Assembly (NCBI GenBank): GCA_022616275.1 | Contig: JAKEFB010000104.1 | Coordinates: forward strand, 1 to 64,000 | Length of the DNA: 64,000 bases | Source of the DNA: Chloroflexota bacterium | GTDB lineage: Bacteria > Chloroflexota > Anaerolineae > Promineifilales > Promineifilaceae | Direction of reading: 5' to 3' | Shown here: in pieces, positions 50,524 to 59,866 of the stretch | Position numbering within the stretch: position 1 is the stretch's first letter | How the letters are laid out: each line of letters starts with the position of its first letter | Translations under genes and position numbers: made by a program | The notes under the pieces: model-generated | Database searches by the model: none | What the model was told of the DNA's origin: nothing | What the model saw: only the letters and a program-made list of their open reading frames with translations

Positions 50524-52362
50524 GTGTCTATCCCCTTAAAACAATATTGGGAGCTATTAATTGACTACCTCCGGCCGCAGCGCGGCCGCGTCCTGCTCCT
50601 GGCCATCCTCCTCTTCAGCAACATTGGCCTGCAACTCGCCAACCCCCAGATCATCCGCCGCTTCCTCGACCTGGCCCTGGCCGGCCGCGGCGCCGGCCAA
50701 CTGGCGGCCATGGCCCTGCTCTTCATCGCTGTCGCCCTCGTCCAGCAAATCGCCGCTGTTGCCGCCACCTACCTCGGCGAAAACGTCAGTTGGACCGCCA
50801 CCAACTGGCTACGCGACGACCTGGCCCGCCACTGCCTCTACCTCGACATGGCCTTTCATAACGAGCGCACCCCCGGCGAAATGATCGAGCGCATTGACGG
50901 CGACGTCAACGCCCTCTCCACCTTCTTTTCCCAATTTGTCCTCCAAATCCTGGGCAACGGCCTCCTGCTCCTGGGCGTTCTCATTCTCCTCTTCCGCGAA
51001 GACGTGTACGCCGGCGCGGCCATCACCCTCTTCGTCGTCCTGACCCTGGCCGTCATCAACCGGCTGCGCAACGTTGCCGTGCCCTACTGGCAGCAGTCCC
51101 GCGAGGCCAGCGCCCGCATTTTTGGCTTCCTCGAGGAGCGGCTGGCCGGCACAGAAGACATTCGTGCCAGCGGGGCCAAAGCCTATACCCTGCGCCGCTC
51201 CTTCGAGTTGTTGCGCCACTGGTGGCGCGTCTCCGTCTTCGCCCGCGTTGCCGGCGCCCTGATGATCAACACCGCCTGGACCCTCTTCGCCGTTGGCAAC
51301 GCCGTCGCCTTCCTCGTCGGGGCCGGCCTCTACCGCTCCGGCGCCCTGACCCTGGGCAGCGTTTACCTCCTCTTCCACTACACCAACATGCTCGGCCGCC
51401 CCATCGAGCGCATTTCCCAGGAAATGGAACAGTTGCAACAGGCCGGCGCCGGCATCGTCCGCATCCGCGAATTGTTCGCCGTCCGCAGCCGGCTGGTGGA
51501 AGCCCCTCCGGCCGCCCTATCTCAACCTCCCGGAGGTTCAAGCGATGAACATCGTTCCGATGTCCATCGCCGCGATGTCCATCGCCCACCTCCGGGAGGT
51601 TCGACTGAAGTCACCTTAGAAAACGTTTGCTTTGCCTACCCGGCCGCCGCCACTAACGGCGATTCCCCCGAGTATGTCTTGCAGGACGTCTCCTTCCAAC
51701 TGGAACCCGGCCGGGTCTTGGGCCTTCTCGGCCGCACCGGCAGCGGCAAGACCACTCTCACCCGCCTCCTCTTCCGGCTCTACGACCCCACCGGCGGCCG
51801 GATCCGCCTCGACGGCCGCGACCTGCGCGGCATGGCCACCGCCGAGTTGCGGCAACAGGTCGGCCTGGTCACCCAGAACGTCCAGCTCTTTCACGCCACC
51901 GTCCGCGACAACCTGACCTTCTTCGACCGCGCCATTCCCGACCAGACCATTCTGGATGTCATTCACGAGCTGGGCCTGGCCCGCTGGTACGAATCACTCG
52001 AAGAAGGGTTGGACACCGTCCTGGCCGCCGGGGGTGGGGGAGTATCGGCCGGCGAGGGCCAGTTGCTGGCCTTCACCCGCATCTTCCTCAAAGACCCCGG
52101 CCTGGTCATTCTCGACGAAGCCTCCTCCCGGCTCGACCCGGCTACCGAACAACTGATCGAGCGCGTCGTAGACCGGCTGCTGCAAAACCGCACCGCCATC
52201 ATCATCGCCCACCGCCTCAACACCGTCCAGCGCGCCGACGAAATTCTCATCCTCGAACGCGGCCGCATCCTGGAACACGGCTCCCGCCCCCGCCTGGCCG
52301 CCGACCCCAACTCCCGCTTCTACCACCTGCTGCAGACCGGCATCGAGGAGCTATTGGTATGA
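50524..52362 (+). CDS. ABC exporter half-transporter A (consensus ATPase site)
   Basis: 612 residues. Six-helix membrane domain (about 15-320) and nucleotide-binding domain (about 362-600): Walker [10 protein letters not shown] (~403), signature [11 protein letters not shown] (~506), Walker [12 protein letters not shown] with catalytic Glu, H-loop IIAHRLNTV. The linker (residues ~334-360, [20 protein letters not shown] then RPPPGGS) is encoded by an in-frame REP composite. AGGA precedes GTG 50524; the ATG at 50522 is out of frame. It pairs with the next gene (ATGA overlap) as a heterodimer exporting drugs, lipids or peptides. Confidence 0.9.
   Translation: MSIPLKQYWELLIDYLRPQRGRVLLLAILLFSNIGLQLANPQIIRRFLDLALAGRGAGQLAAMALLFIAVALVQQIAAVAATYLGENVSWTATNWLRDDLARHCLYLDMAFHNERTPGEMIERIDGDVNALSTFFSQFVLQILGNGLLLLGVLILLFREDVYAGAAITLFVVLTLAVINRLRNVAVPYWQQSREASARIFGFLEERLAGTEDIRASGAKAYTLRRSFELLRHWWRVSVFARVAGALMINTAWTLFAVGNAVAFLVGAGLYRSGALTLGSVYLLFHYTNMLGRPIERISQEMEQLQQAGAGIVRIRELFAVRSRLVEAPPAALSQPPGGSSDEHRSDVHRRDVHRPPPGGSTEVTLENVCFAYPAAATNGDSPEYVLQDVSFQLEPGRVLGLLGRTGSGKTTLTRLLFRLYDPTGGRIRLDGRDLRGMATAELRQQVGLVTQNVQLFHATVRDNLTFFDRAIPDQTILDVIHELGLARWYESLEEGLDTVLAAGGGGVSAGEGQLLAFTRIFLKDPGLVILDEASSRLDPATEQLIERVVDRLLQNRTAIIIAHRLNTVQRADEILILERGRILEHGSRPRLAADPNSRFYHLLQTGIEELLV
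51524..51601. repeat. REP composite inside ABC exporter coding sequence
   Basis: 78 nt (26 codons): outer AACCTCCCGGAGGTT (51524-51538) and CACCTCCGGGAGGTT (51587-51601), with several GCGATG/CATCGC words between them. It is in frame and without stops. Confidence 0.88.
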
Positions 52363-54164
52363 CTGACTCCACCGCCGAAACACTCCAACGCCCCCCCCTC
52401 TCCACCTGGCGCTACTGGTGGGAGCTGATTCGCTGCCTGCCCTTCGAGTATATCCGCACGAGCCTGTTGCGTATCCTCATTTTCACCGTCCTCGTCCAGG
52501 TCTTTGGTCTGGTCATCCGCTCCTTCTTTGATTCCCTCACCGGCGACGCCCTCTTTGGCTGGGGTCCCTGGAGCTGGGCCGCGCTGCTGGTAGCCACGGC
52601 CGTCGTCCGCAGCCTGGCCATCCTGGCCGATATGTATGCCTTCTTTGCCTGGAACTTCAGCAGCGCCGCCGTCCTGCGTAAGAACCTCTTTGAGCGCATC
52701 CTCGACCGGCCGGGCGCCCAGGCCGTCCCCGAATCCACCGGCGAGGCCATCAGCCGCTTCCGCGAAGACGCCGAAGACGTCGGCACCTTCACCGCCTGGG
52801 CCCTCTTTCCCGTAGCCCTGGCCCTTTTTGCCGTCATCGCCCTGGTCGTCATGGTCCGCATCAACGCCCGCATCACCGCCCTGGTCTTTCTGCCCCTGGC
52901 CGGCGTCGTCGTCCTGGCCAACATGGCCATGTCCCGCATCCAAAAATACCGGGCCGCCAGCCGGGGGGCCACCGGCAACGTCACCGGCTTCATCGGCGAA
53001 ATGTTCGACGCCGTTCAGGCCATTAAAGTCGCCGCCGCCGAAGAGCGCGTCCTGGCCCACTTCCACGAGCTGAACGAGACCCGCCGCAAGTCAGCCCTCA
53101 AAGACCGTCTCTTTAACGAGCTGCTCGGCTCCATCTTCACCAACACCGTCAACCTCGGCACCGGCCTCATTTTGCTCCTGGCCGGGCAGGCCCTGCAGGA
53201 CGGCTCTTTCACCGTCGGCGATTTCTCCCTTTTCGTCTACTACCTCGGCTTCGTTGCCGACCTCACCGCCCAGGTTGGCATGTTTTTTGCCCGCTACAAA
53301 CAGGCCGGCGTCGCCTTCCAGCGCATGGACCGGCTGCTGCAAGGCGCGCCGCCTGAGGCCCTGGTCAAAAAGACCCCCATTTACCTGCGCGGCGAATTCC
53401 CGGCCGTCCCCTACACGCCCAAGACCGCCGCGCACCGGCTGGAAAGCCTCGCCGCCGTTAACCTCACCTACCATTATCCCGGCACGACCAACGGTGTCGC
53501 CGGCGTCAACCTGTCGCTCAAGCGTGGCGCCTTCACCGTCGTCACCGGCCGCATCGGCTCCGGCAAGACCACCCTGCTGCGCGTCCTCCTGGGCCTCCTC
53601 CCTAAAGACGCCGGCCAGATCTTCTGGAACGGCGAACTGGTCGCCGACCCGGCCACCTTTTTCGTTCCCCCTCGCGCCGCTTACACCTCCCAGCTCCCCA
53701 TGCTCTTCAGCGACACCCTCCGCGACAACATCCTGCTCGGCCTGCCCGAGGACCAGGTAGACCTGCCGGCCGCTATTGCCGCCGCCGTCCTTGAGCAAGA
53801 CGTCGTCCAACTGGAAAACGGGCTGGAAACCGTCGTCGGGCCGCGCGGCGTCAAGTTGTCCGGCGGCCAGAAACAGCGCGCCGCCGCCGCCCGCATGTTC
53901 GTCCGCGCCCCCGAACTACTCGTCTTCGACGACCTGTCCAGCGCCCTCGACGTCGAAACCGAGCAAAAATTGTGGTCCCGCCTGCTCGGCCGTTCCCAGG
54001 CTGCCCAACAGACCTGCCTGGTCGTCTCCCACCGCCCCCCCGCTCTCCGCCGCGCCGACCACATCATCGTCCTCAAAGACGGCCGCGTCGAAGACGAAGG
54101 AACCCTCGAAGCCCTCCTCGCCCGCTCCCCCGAAATGCAGCGTCTCTGGCACGGCGAACTCTAA
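52359..54164 (+). CDS. ABC exporter half-transporter B (degenerate Walker B Glu)
   Basis: 601 residues. Membrane domain (about 20-320) and nucleotide-binding domain: Walker [10 protein letters not shown] (~397), signature [12 protein letters not shown] (~499), Walker [13 protein letters not shown] where the usual catalytic Glu is Asp, H-loop VVSHRPPAL. Partner A keeps Glu, so the dimer has one consensus and one degenerate ATP site, as in BmrCD and TM287/288. ATG overlaps the stop of half A. Confidence 0.9.
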   Translation: MTDSTAETLQRPPLSTWRYWWELIRCLPFEYIRTSLLRILIFTVLVQVFGLVIRSFFDSLTGDALFGWGPWSWAALLVATAVVRSLAILADMYAFFAWNFSSAAVLRKNLFERILDRPGAQAVPESTGEAISRFREDAEDVGTFTAWALFPVALALFAVIALVVMVRINARITALVFLPLAGVVVLANMAMSRIQKYRAASRGATGNVTGFIGEMFDAVQAIKVAAAEERVLAHFHELNETRRKSALKDRLFNELLGSIFTNTVNLGTGLILLLAGQALQDGSFTVGDFSLFVYYLGFVADLTAQVGMFFARYKQAGVAFQRMDRLLQGAPPEALVKKTPIYLRGEFPAVPYTPKTAAHRLESLAAVNLTYHYPGTTNGVAGVNLSLKRGAFTVVTGRIGSGKTTLLRVLLGLLPKDAGQIFWNGELVADPATFFVPPRAAYTSQLPMLFSDTLRDNILLGLPEDQVDLPAAIAAAVLEQDVVQLENGLETVVGPRGVKLSGGQKQRAAAARMFVRAPELLVFDDLSSALDVETEQKLWSRLLGRSQAAQQTCLVVSHRPPALRRADHIIVLKDGRVEDEGTLEALLARSPEMQRLWHGEL

Positions 54165-54214
54165 ACCTCCCGGAGGTTCAAGCGATGGTCGCCATCGCCA
54201 ACCTCCGGGAGGTT
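54164..54214. repeat. REP composite hairpin after ABC half B
   Basis: AACCTCCCGGAGGTT (54164-54178) and AACCTCCGGGAGGTT (54200-54214) around GCGATGGTCGCCATCGC, which is itself a hairpin. It begins on the last base of the stop codon and ends 13 nt before the DUF2071 ATG. Confidence 0.9.
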
Positions 54215-54227
54215 AAGCACAGTTCCC

Positions 54228-55073
54228 ATGAACTCCCCTCCCCCGCGCACCATTCTCGCCAATCGTCTACACCGTCGCCCCCCGGCCTGGTGGGACGTGC
54301 GCTCCGATTTGCTCCACTTCGCCCTCATCAACTACGCCCTGCCCAAAAGCCGCCTCGAAAAATATATCCCGGCCGGCCGTTTCCTCATTCCTGAATTCGA
54401 CGTCAACGGCCAAAAGCTGGCCCTCATGAGCGCCGTCCCCTTTGTGGACAGCGACTTTCGTTTTGTCCGGCTGGCCCCCTGGCTCAAATTCCGCTTCGGG
54501 CAGACCAATTACCGCGTCTACGTTATTGACCGCCAAACGGGGGAGCACGGCGTCTGGTTCTTTGGCACAACCTTGGGCTCGCGGCTGGTCCACCCGGCCC
54601 AATGGTTCTGGCGCATCCCCTGGCATTACGCCCGCTATCAGGTCAATTTTGACTACGATCAGCTTGGCGGCCGCTACACCCACTTCGCCTATCATACCAC
54701 CTGCGGCTGGGCTTCGGCCGAAATCGAGGTCGAGGACACCGGCCAACCCGTCAGCTTACAGGCTGGTTTCAGTTCCCTGGACGAACAGATCCTCATCCTC
54801 ACCCACCCGGTCGCCGGTTTTTACGACCGCCGCGACGGCCGGCCGGGGTCATATACCGTCTGGCACGAAGAAATAAAGCTGACCCAGGCCCGGCCGCGGC
54901 GCCTCTACTTCTCCCTCTACGAACGGCTCGGCCTCCTCACCCGCCAGGAAATGCAGCAACCCCACTCCATCTTCCTCTGCCCCCGCATCACCTTCGACGT
55001 CCACCTGCCGCCCCAAACCCTCCCGGAGGTTAGCCCAGACTGGCCTGCTCGTGGTACAATAGAGGTGCAGTGA
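54228..55073 (+). CDS. DUF2071 (YqjF/COG2071) family protein
   Basis: 281 residues. The family pattern is seen: an N-terminal LLHFALINYALPKSRLEKYIPAG stretch (lipocalin-like fold), then RVYVIDRQTGEHGVWFF and aromatic-rich strands. Biochemical role unknown in the family. Start ATG 54228; the REP composite lies immediately upstream with no clear Shine-Dalgarno beyond GGAGGTT at 54208-54214. The C-terminal LPEV residues come from a REP half-site. Confidence 0.82.
   Translation: MNSPPPRTILANRLHRRPPAWWDVRSDLLHFALINYALPKSRLEKYIPAGRFLIPEFDVNGQKLALMSAVPFVDSDFRFVRLAPWLKFRFGQTNYRVYVIDRQTGEHGVWFFGTTLGSRLVHPAQWFWRIPWHYARYQVNFDYDQLGGRYTHFAYHTTCGWASAEIEVEDTGQPVSLQAGFSSLDEQILILTHPVAGFYDRRDGRPGSYTVWHEEIKLTQARPRRLYFSLYERLGLLTRQEMQQPHSIFLCPRITFDVHLPPQTLPEVSPDWPARGTIEVQ
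55016..55031. repeat. REP half-site in 3' end of DUF2071 gene
   Basis: Single AACCCTCCCGGAGGTT arm without its partner. Codes for TLPEV near the C-terminus. Confidence 0.75.
55052..55060 (+). promoter_or_regulatory. Extended -10 promoter (TGG-TACAAT) for hsdR
   Basis: TGG followed by TACAAT, inside the last codons of DUF2071 and about 100 nt before hsdR. No -35 recognised. Confidence 0.45.
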
Positions 55074-55162
55074 TGACAGGATAATGACCGCGCCACACCA
55101 ATACGTACTGGATGTCAAACAGGCTATTTGTTAAATGATCCAACTTGGGGGAATCGAGGGAC

Positions 55163-58003
55163 ATGCCGCTGCCAGATGAAGCGGTCACCCGCCGTGACTT
55201 AATTGACCCGGCCCTGGCCAAAGCCGGTTGGGACGTCAACGACAAGGTCCAGGTGGGGATTGAGATCCCGGTGGACGGTTCCGACCCCCAATTGTGGGCG
55301 CAACTGGCCCCCCAACTCCGGGCTATGCGCGACCCAGGCGGGGGATATACGGCCGACCTGCCCCCGGGCGTTGCCGATTACCTGCTTTACCACGAGACAG
55401 GGGAAGTGCTGGCCGTCGTCGAAGCCAAGAAGCTGGCCGTTGACCCTATCAAAGCCGAAGCCCAGGCCGAGTATTACATCAATGAAATCGGCAGGTGGCC
55501 GACCCAGACCTTTCAGCCGTTTGCCTTTATGACTAACGGCGAGCGCATCCGTTTCTGGGACATCGGCCGGGCCAACCCCCGCGACGTGGCCGGCTTCTTC
55601 ACCCTGGACGATCTGAAAAACCTGCTGTACATCCGCGAAAAGCAAAAGCCCCTGGCCACGGCGGCCATCAAGCCGGAGATTGCCGGCCGGCTGTACCAGA
55701 TTGAGGCCATCCGGGCCGTGCTCGAACGCTTTGACGTTGCCAAAAAACGGCGGGCTTTGTTAGTGATGGCCACCGGCACCGGCAAGACCCGTGTGGCCAT
55801 GTCCCTGGCTGACATCTTCATCCAGACCAACCAGGCCCGCAAGATTCTCTTTGTCGCCGACCGCGACGTCCTGGTCAAGCAGGCCCTGGCCGCCTTCCAG
55901 AAGTTCATTCCCGCCGAGCCAGGCACGCGGATTCACACCCACCACGTCGAAGTGGAAAAGCAACAACGCTTATTTGCCGCCACGTTACAGACCTTGAGTA
56001 ACTGCTTCCGCCAGTTTTCCCCGGCTTTCTTCGACCTGATTATCTTCGACGAGTCGCACCGCTCCATCTTTAACAAGTTTGGCGAGATCCTTAATTACTT
56101 TGACGCTCGGATGATCGGCCTGACGGCTACGCCGGCCAACTTCATAGACCGCAACACCTTTCTGCTCTTTGAGCACCCCGAAGAACGCCCTACCTTCCTC
56201 TACACCTACGAAGAAGCCATTCGGGAAGGCTACCTGGTGGATTACGCCTCCTACCAGGCCCAAACGCGCTTTCAGCATTTCGGCATTAAGTGGCTGGAGC
56301 TGGACGAAGCCGCCCGGAACCAGCTTCTTGAAGAAGGACTTGATCCCGATAGCATCAACTTTGAGGGAACGGATTTGGAGAAGGAGGTCAGCAACAAAGA
56401 CACCATCCGCAGGCAGTGGGACGAGATTCTACAGGTAGCCTATTCCGACCGGTCGGGGCAAAAGATTGGCAAGACCATTGTCTTTGCCATGAGCCAGCAG
56501 CACGCCCGGCGCTTGCTTGAGGTTTTTAAAGAAGAATATCCCCAGTGGCCGGGGCTGGCCCGCGTCATTACCCACGAAACCGAATACAAGGGTAAGCTCA
56601 TTGAACAGTTCAAAAACGAAGACCTTCCCCGCATTGCCATTTCGGTAGATATGCTCGACACCGGCGTGGACGTGCCGGCCGTCGTCAACCTGGTCTTTAT
56701 GAAGCAGGTCTACTCCTACATTAAATTGCAGCAGATGCTCGGCCGCGGTACCCGGCCGTTTGACACCGTGCCCGAAGAGCAACATTACCTGCTGCCCAAC
56801 GGCCAAAAGCACGACTTCAAAATCATAGACTTCTGGGACAACGACTTTAACAAAGACCCCCGGCACGTCGAGCCGGCGCCCACCACCCCGGTCCTGGCCA
56901 CCATCTTCAACACCCGCCTCAAGCTGCTGGAAGCCTACCTGGACCAGGGAGCCCAGGGCGAGGCCCGCCGGGTAATGGCCGCGCTACGGGAACAAATGGC
57001 TTTGATTCCGCTCGATTCCTTTAGCGTGAAATCAAGGTTGCCGGCCGCCATGAAGGAAGCCTGGCAAGATGATTACTGGCGCTACGTCACCCAACGACAG
57101 ATTGACGATTTGCGCCTGCACGTCGCTCCGTTGCTGCGTTTTGCCCCCAGCGGCGACGTCGAGGCGGCCACGTTCACCAGCAAGATAGAAAGGCTGAAGC
57201 TACAAATGGCCACCGGCCAGAACCCGCGAGCCACCGTACACTCCTTGAGGGAGGACGCCGGCCGCTTGAAGGACGAGGTCTTGACCGCCGAACAGCGGGC
57301 CGCCCGTGACTTCATTTTGAGCGGCGACCTGCTATCCGCCAGCCCCGCCAGGCTCGACGAACTGACCGCCCAACTGGCCGGGCAGATGGGCAAGCGCGCC
57401 AAACGCCAGGCCGGCCCCTTGCTGCTGGATTTGCCCGACGAAATGCTGTCGGGCGGCTACGTCTTCCTCTGGGAGCGCAACCGGCCCATTTACGAGCAGG
57501 AATACCGCGACCTCATTGACGCCCGCCTGGTTGACCTCATTGACCACCCGGTGATTGCTGCCATTGAACGGGGGGAGACGGTCACAGATGCTCAATTGTT
57601 GGATTTAGAGCGGGAAATGCGCCGGCAACTGGGCGGCAACGATCTCGGCCTGAACGAAGAAAAAATCCGCCGCGCCTACAAGGTCGAGGTAGACAGCTTC
57701 CTGGCCTTTATGCGCCACCAATTCGAGCTGGACGGCCTGCCCAACTACGCCGACATCGTCACCCGCCACTTTGACGAATTTGCCCGCACCCATCACCTCA
57801 ACGCCACGCAGACCAACTTCTTGCGCACCATTCGCTCCCAATTCTTGAAGCGGCGCAAACTGCGCCTGGCCGACCTTTACGACGAACCCTTTACCCGCTT
57901 TGGCGCCGACGCCGCCGACCGCCTCTTCACCCCGGACCAGCTCCAGGAAATTATGCTACTGACCCAAACCCTGGTAATCCTCCCGGAGGCTTCCCCAAGT
58001 TAG
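55163..58003 (+). CDS. hsdR: Type I restriction enzyme R subunit (HsdR)
   Basis: 946 residues. PD-(D/E)xK nuclease: D72, E87-A-K89 (ADYLLYHETG...VEAKK). SF2 translocase: ATGTGKT (203-209), DESH (296-299), and motif VI QMLGRGTRPFD. C-terminal EcoEI_R-type helical domain. It cuts unmodified DNA far from the recognition site after ATP-driven translocation, in complex with HsdM2S. ATG 55163 with GAGGG upstream is chosen over TTG 55145. The last residues (ILPEASPS) are encoded by a REP arm. A REP cluster separates it from hsdM. Confidence 0.95.
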   Translation: MPLPDEAVTRRDLIDPALAKAGWDVNDKVQVGIEIPVDGSDPQLWAQLAPQLRAMRDPGGGYTADLPPGVADYLLYHETGEVLAVVEAKKLAVDPIKAEAQAEYYINEIGRWPTQTFQPFAFMTNGERIRFWDIGRANPRDVAGFFTLDDLKNLLYIREKQKPLATAAIKPEIAGRLYQIEAIRAVLERFDVAKKRRALLVMATGTGKTRVAMSLADIFIQTNQARKILFVADRDVLVKQALAAFQKFIPAEPGTRIHTHHVEVEKQQRLFAATLQTLSNCFRQFSPAFFDLIIFDESHRSIFNKFGEILNYFDARMIGLTATPANFIDRNTFLLFEHPEERPTFLYTYEEAIREGYLVDYASYQAQTRFQHFGIKWLELDEAARNQLLEEGLDPDSINFEGTDLEKEVSNKDTIRRQWDEILQVAYSDRSGQKIGKTIVFAMSQQHARRLLEVFKEEYPQWPGLARVITHETEYKGKLIEQFKNEDLPRIAISVDMLDTGVDVPAVVNLVFMKQVYSYIKLQQMLGRGTRPFDTVPEEQHYLLPNGQKHDFKIIDFWDNDFNKDPRHVEPAPTTPVLATIFNTRLKLLEAYLDQGAQGEARRVMAALREQMALIPLDSFSVKSRLPAAMKEAWQDDYWRYVTQRQIDDLRLHVAPLLRFAPSGDVEAATFTSKIERLKLQMATGQNPRATVHSLREDAGRLKDEVLTAEQRAARDFILSGDLLSASPARLDELTAQLAGQMGKRAKRQAGPLLLDLPDEMLSGGYVFLWERNRPIYEQEYRDLIDARLVDLIDHPVIAAIERGETVTDAQLLDLEREMRRQLGGNDLGLNEEKIRRAYKVEVDSFLAFMRHQFELDGLPNYADIVTRHFDEFARTHHLNATQTNFLRTIRSQFLKRRKLRLADLYDEPFTRFGADAADRLFTPDQLQEIMLLTQTLVILPEASPS

Positions 58004-58132
58004 AGATCCTCCCGGAGGTTCGAGCGGCGATCCTCCCGGAGGTTCCGAACCTCCGGGAGGATGCCACCAAGCTTAATCCTCCCGGAGGCTTTCCCAGGAG
58101 ACTATCTCCTCTGAGAGAGCCTCCGGGAGGAT
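57977..58132. repeat. REP cluster between hsdR and hsdM
   Basis: Arms at 57977-57992 and 58006-58020; perfect 15-bp hairpin 58030-58062 (ATCCTCCCGGAGGTT-CCG-complement); larger hairpin 58076-58132 with arms ATCCTCCCGGAGGCT / AGCCTCCGGGAGGAT. Together about 156 bp with six arms, the first inside hsdR. Confidence 0.92.
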
Positions 58133-58156
58133 GCCCAGGAGAATATTAGGAGAGTA

Positions 58157-59866
58157 ATGCTAACCGACACCAGATTAAAATCACAAGTTGACCGCCTGTG
58201 GGACATGTTTTGGACCGGCGGCCTGACCAACCCCCTCGACGCCATCGAGCAATTTTCCTACCTGCTCTTCTTGAAGCGGCTCGACGACCGCGAAAAACAG
58301 CGCCAGGCCCAGGCCACCCGCCGCGGCCGCCCCTACACCCCCCAGCTCGACGAAGCGCTGCGCTGGGACACCTGGACGCGGCTGCCGGCCGACAAAGCCC
58401 TGAAGCACCTCAAAGAAGTCGTCTTCCCCCGCATGCGCCAGTTGGGCGGCGAAGGCAGCTCCTTTCAGGAGCAGATGCGCACCGCCGAGTGCAAAATCAA
58501 CAAGCCCAACCTGCTCATTGAAGCCACCAAGCTCATTGACGCCATGCAAATTGGGCAGCAGCAACAGGACGTCCAGGGCGATTTATACGAATACCTCCTC
58601 AGCCACCTCAACACCGCCGGCCGCAACGGCCAGTTCCGCACCCCTCGCCACATTATCCGCATGATGGTCCAGATGGTGGACCCCCAGCCGCTGGAGCGGA
58701 TTGGCGATTTGGCCGCCGGCACGGCCGGCTTCCTGGTCAACGCCTACCAGCACATCCTCGAACAACACACCTCCCCGGACATCCTGCACTACGACGCCGA
58801 TGGCTGGCCCCACAACTTGATTGGCGACCGGTTGAGCGACGCAGAACGGGAACACCTGCACACCCAGGCCTTACGAGGCTACGACAACGATTCCGGCATG
58901 ACCATGCTGCGCATCGGCTCCATGAACCTCATGCTCCACGGCGTCGAAGCGCCCCGCTTTTTCTACGCCGACACCCTTTCCAAAGAGTACGACGAGCCCA
59001 ACGACTACGAAGTCATTCTCATGAACCCGCCCTTTAAGGGCGCGGTGGACAAAGACACCATTCACCCCAACCTGCCCCACGACACCACCAAGTCGGAGCT
59101 GCTCTTCTTGCATCGCATTTTGCGGGCGCTGGACATGGGCGGCCGCTGCGCCGTCATCGTCCCCGACGGCGTCTTGTTCGGCAGCAGCCGGGCCCACGTA
59201 GACGTTCGCCGCAAGCTGGTCGAAGAAAACGGCCTCTGGGGCGTGGTCAGCATGCCCAGCGGGGTGTTCAAACCCTACGCCGGGGTCAGCACCGCCGTCT
59301 TGATCTTTGTCAAAGGCGGCACAACGGACAATATCTGGTTTTACGACATGGCCCACGACGGCTTCTCCCTCGACGACAAGCGCACCAGGGTGCCTGAGAA
59401 CGACATCCCCGACCTCCTCGCCTGCTGGCGCAATCGCCACGACTCAACCTTTGCCGCCGAACGGGCGGCCAGGCTGGCCGCCTTAAAAGCGGAGCTAGAA
59501 CCGCTACAGGCCCAACGGCGGCTGCTGGAGAGAGAAATGAACCGGCTGACCTTTGAAGCGGCCATTGCCGCCGACGGTACGGCCGTCGCCGCTAACAGGA
59601 CTCTGGACGCAGTAAAGGCGGAAATGGAAGCGCTGCAGATCCGCATAGCCCCGCTGAAAACGCAAATAGACCGGTTAGGACGGCAATTTTGGGTGACAAA
59701 GAAGCAGGTGCGGGCCAACAAATACGACCTGAGCGCCAGCCGTTACAGGCAGATGGAGCAGGAACCCGTCTTTTACGAAGACCCACGGGTGACAATGGAG
59801 AGGTTGCTGACACTTGAGCAGGTTTTGGCTAACGAAGTGAAACAAATCAGAGAGTTGATTTCGTGA
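58157..59866 (+). CDS. hsdM: Type I restriction-modification DNA methyltransferase (HsdM)
   Basis: 569 residues. HsdM_N helical domain (about 5-140) and N6-adenine methyltransferase domain: SAM motif I DLAAGTAGF (184-192) and catalytic NPPF (290-293). A C-terminal coiled coil (about 435-505) contacts HsdS. It protects host DNA and forms M2S. TTAGGAGAG lies just before the ATG. Its TGA overlaps the GTG of hsdS. Confidence 0.95.
   Translation: MLTDTRLKSQVDRLWDMFWTGGLTNPLDAIEQFSYLLFLKRLDDREKQRQAQATRRGRPYTPQLDEALRWDTWTRLPADKALKHLKEVVFPRMRQLGGEGSSFQEQMRTAECKINKPNLLIEATKLIDAMQIGQQQQDVQGDLYEYLLSHLNTAGRNGQFRTPRHIIRMMVQMVDPQPLERIGDLAAGTAGFLVNAYQHILEQHTSPDILHYDADGWPHNLIGDRLSDAEREHLHTQALRGYDNDSGMTMLRIGSMNLMLHGVEAPRFFYADTLSKEYDEPNDYEVILMNPPFKGAVDKDTIHPNLPHDTTKSELLFLHRILRALDMGGRCAVIVPDGVLFGSSRAHVDVRRKLVEENGLWGVVSMPSGVFKPYAGVSTAVLIFVKGGTTDNIWFYDMAHDGFSLDDKRTRVPENDIPDLLACWRNRHDSTFAAERAARLAALKAELEPLQAQRRLLEREMNRLTFEAAIAADGTAVAANRTLDAVKAEMEALQIRIAPLKTQIDRLGRQFWVTKKQVRANKYDLSASRYRQMEQEPVFYEDPRVTMERLLTLEQVLANEVKQIRELIS

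Noticed and set aside
57977-58132. REP cluster considered as a CRISPR array
   Set aside because: Arms are inverted, not direct repeats, spacers are of unequal length and no cas genes are near.
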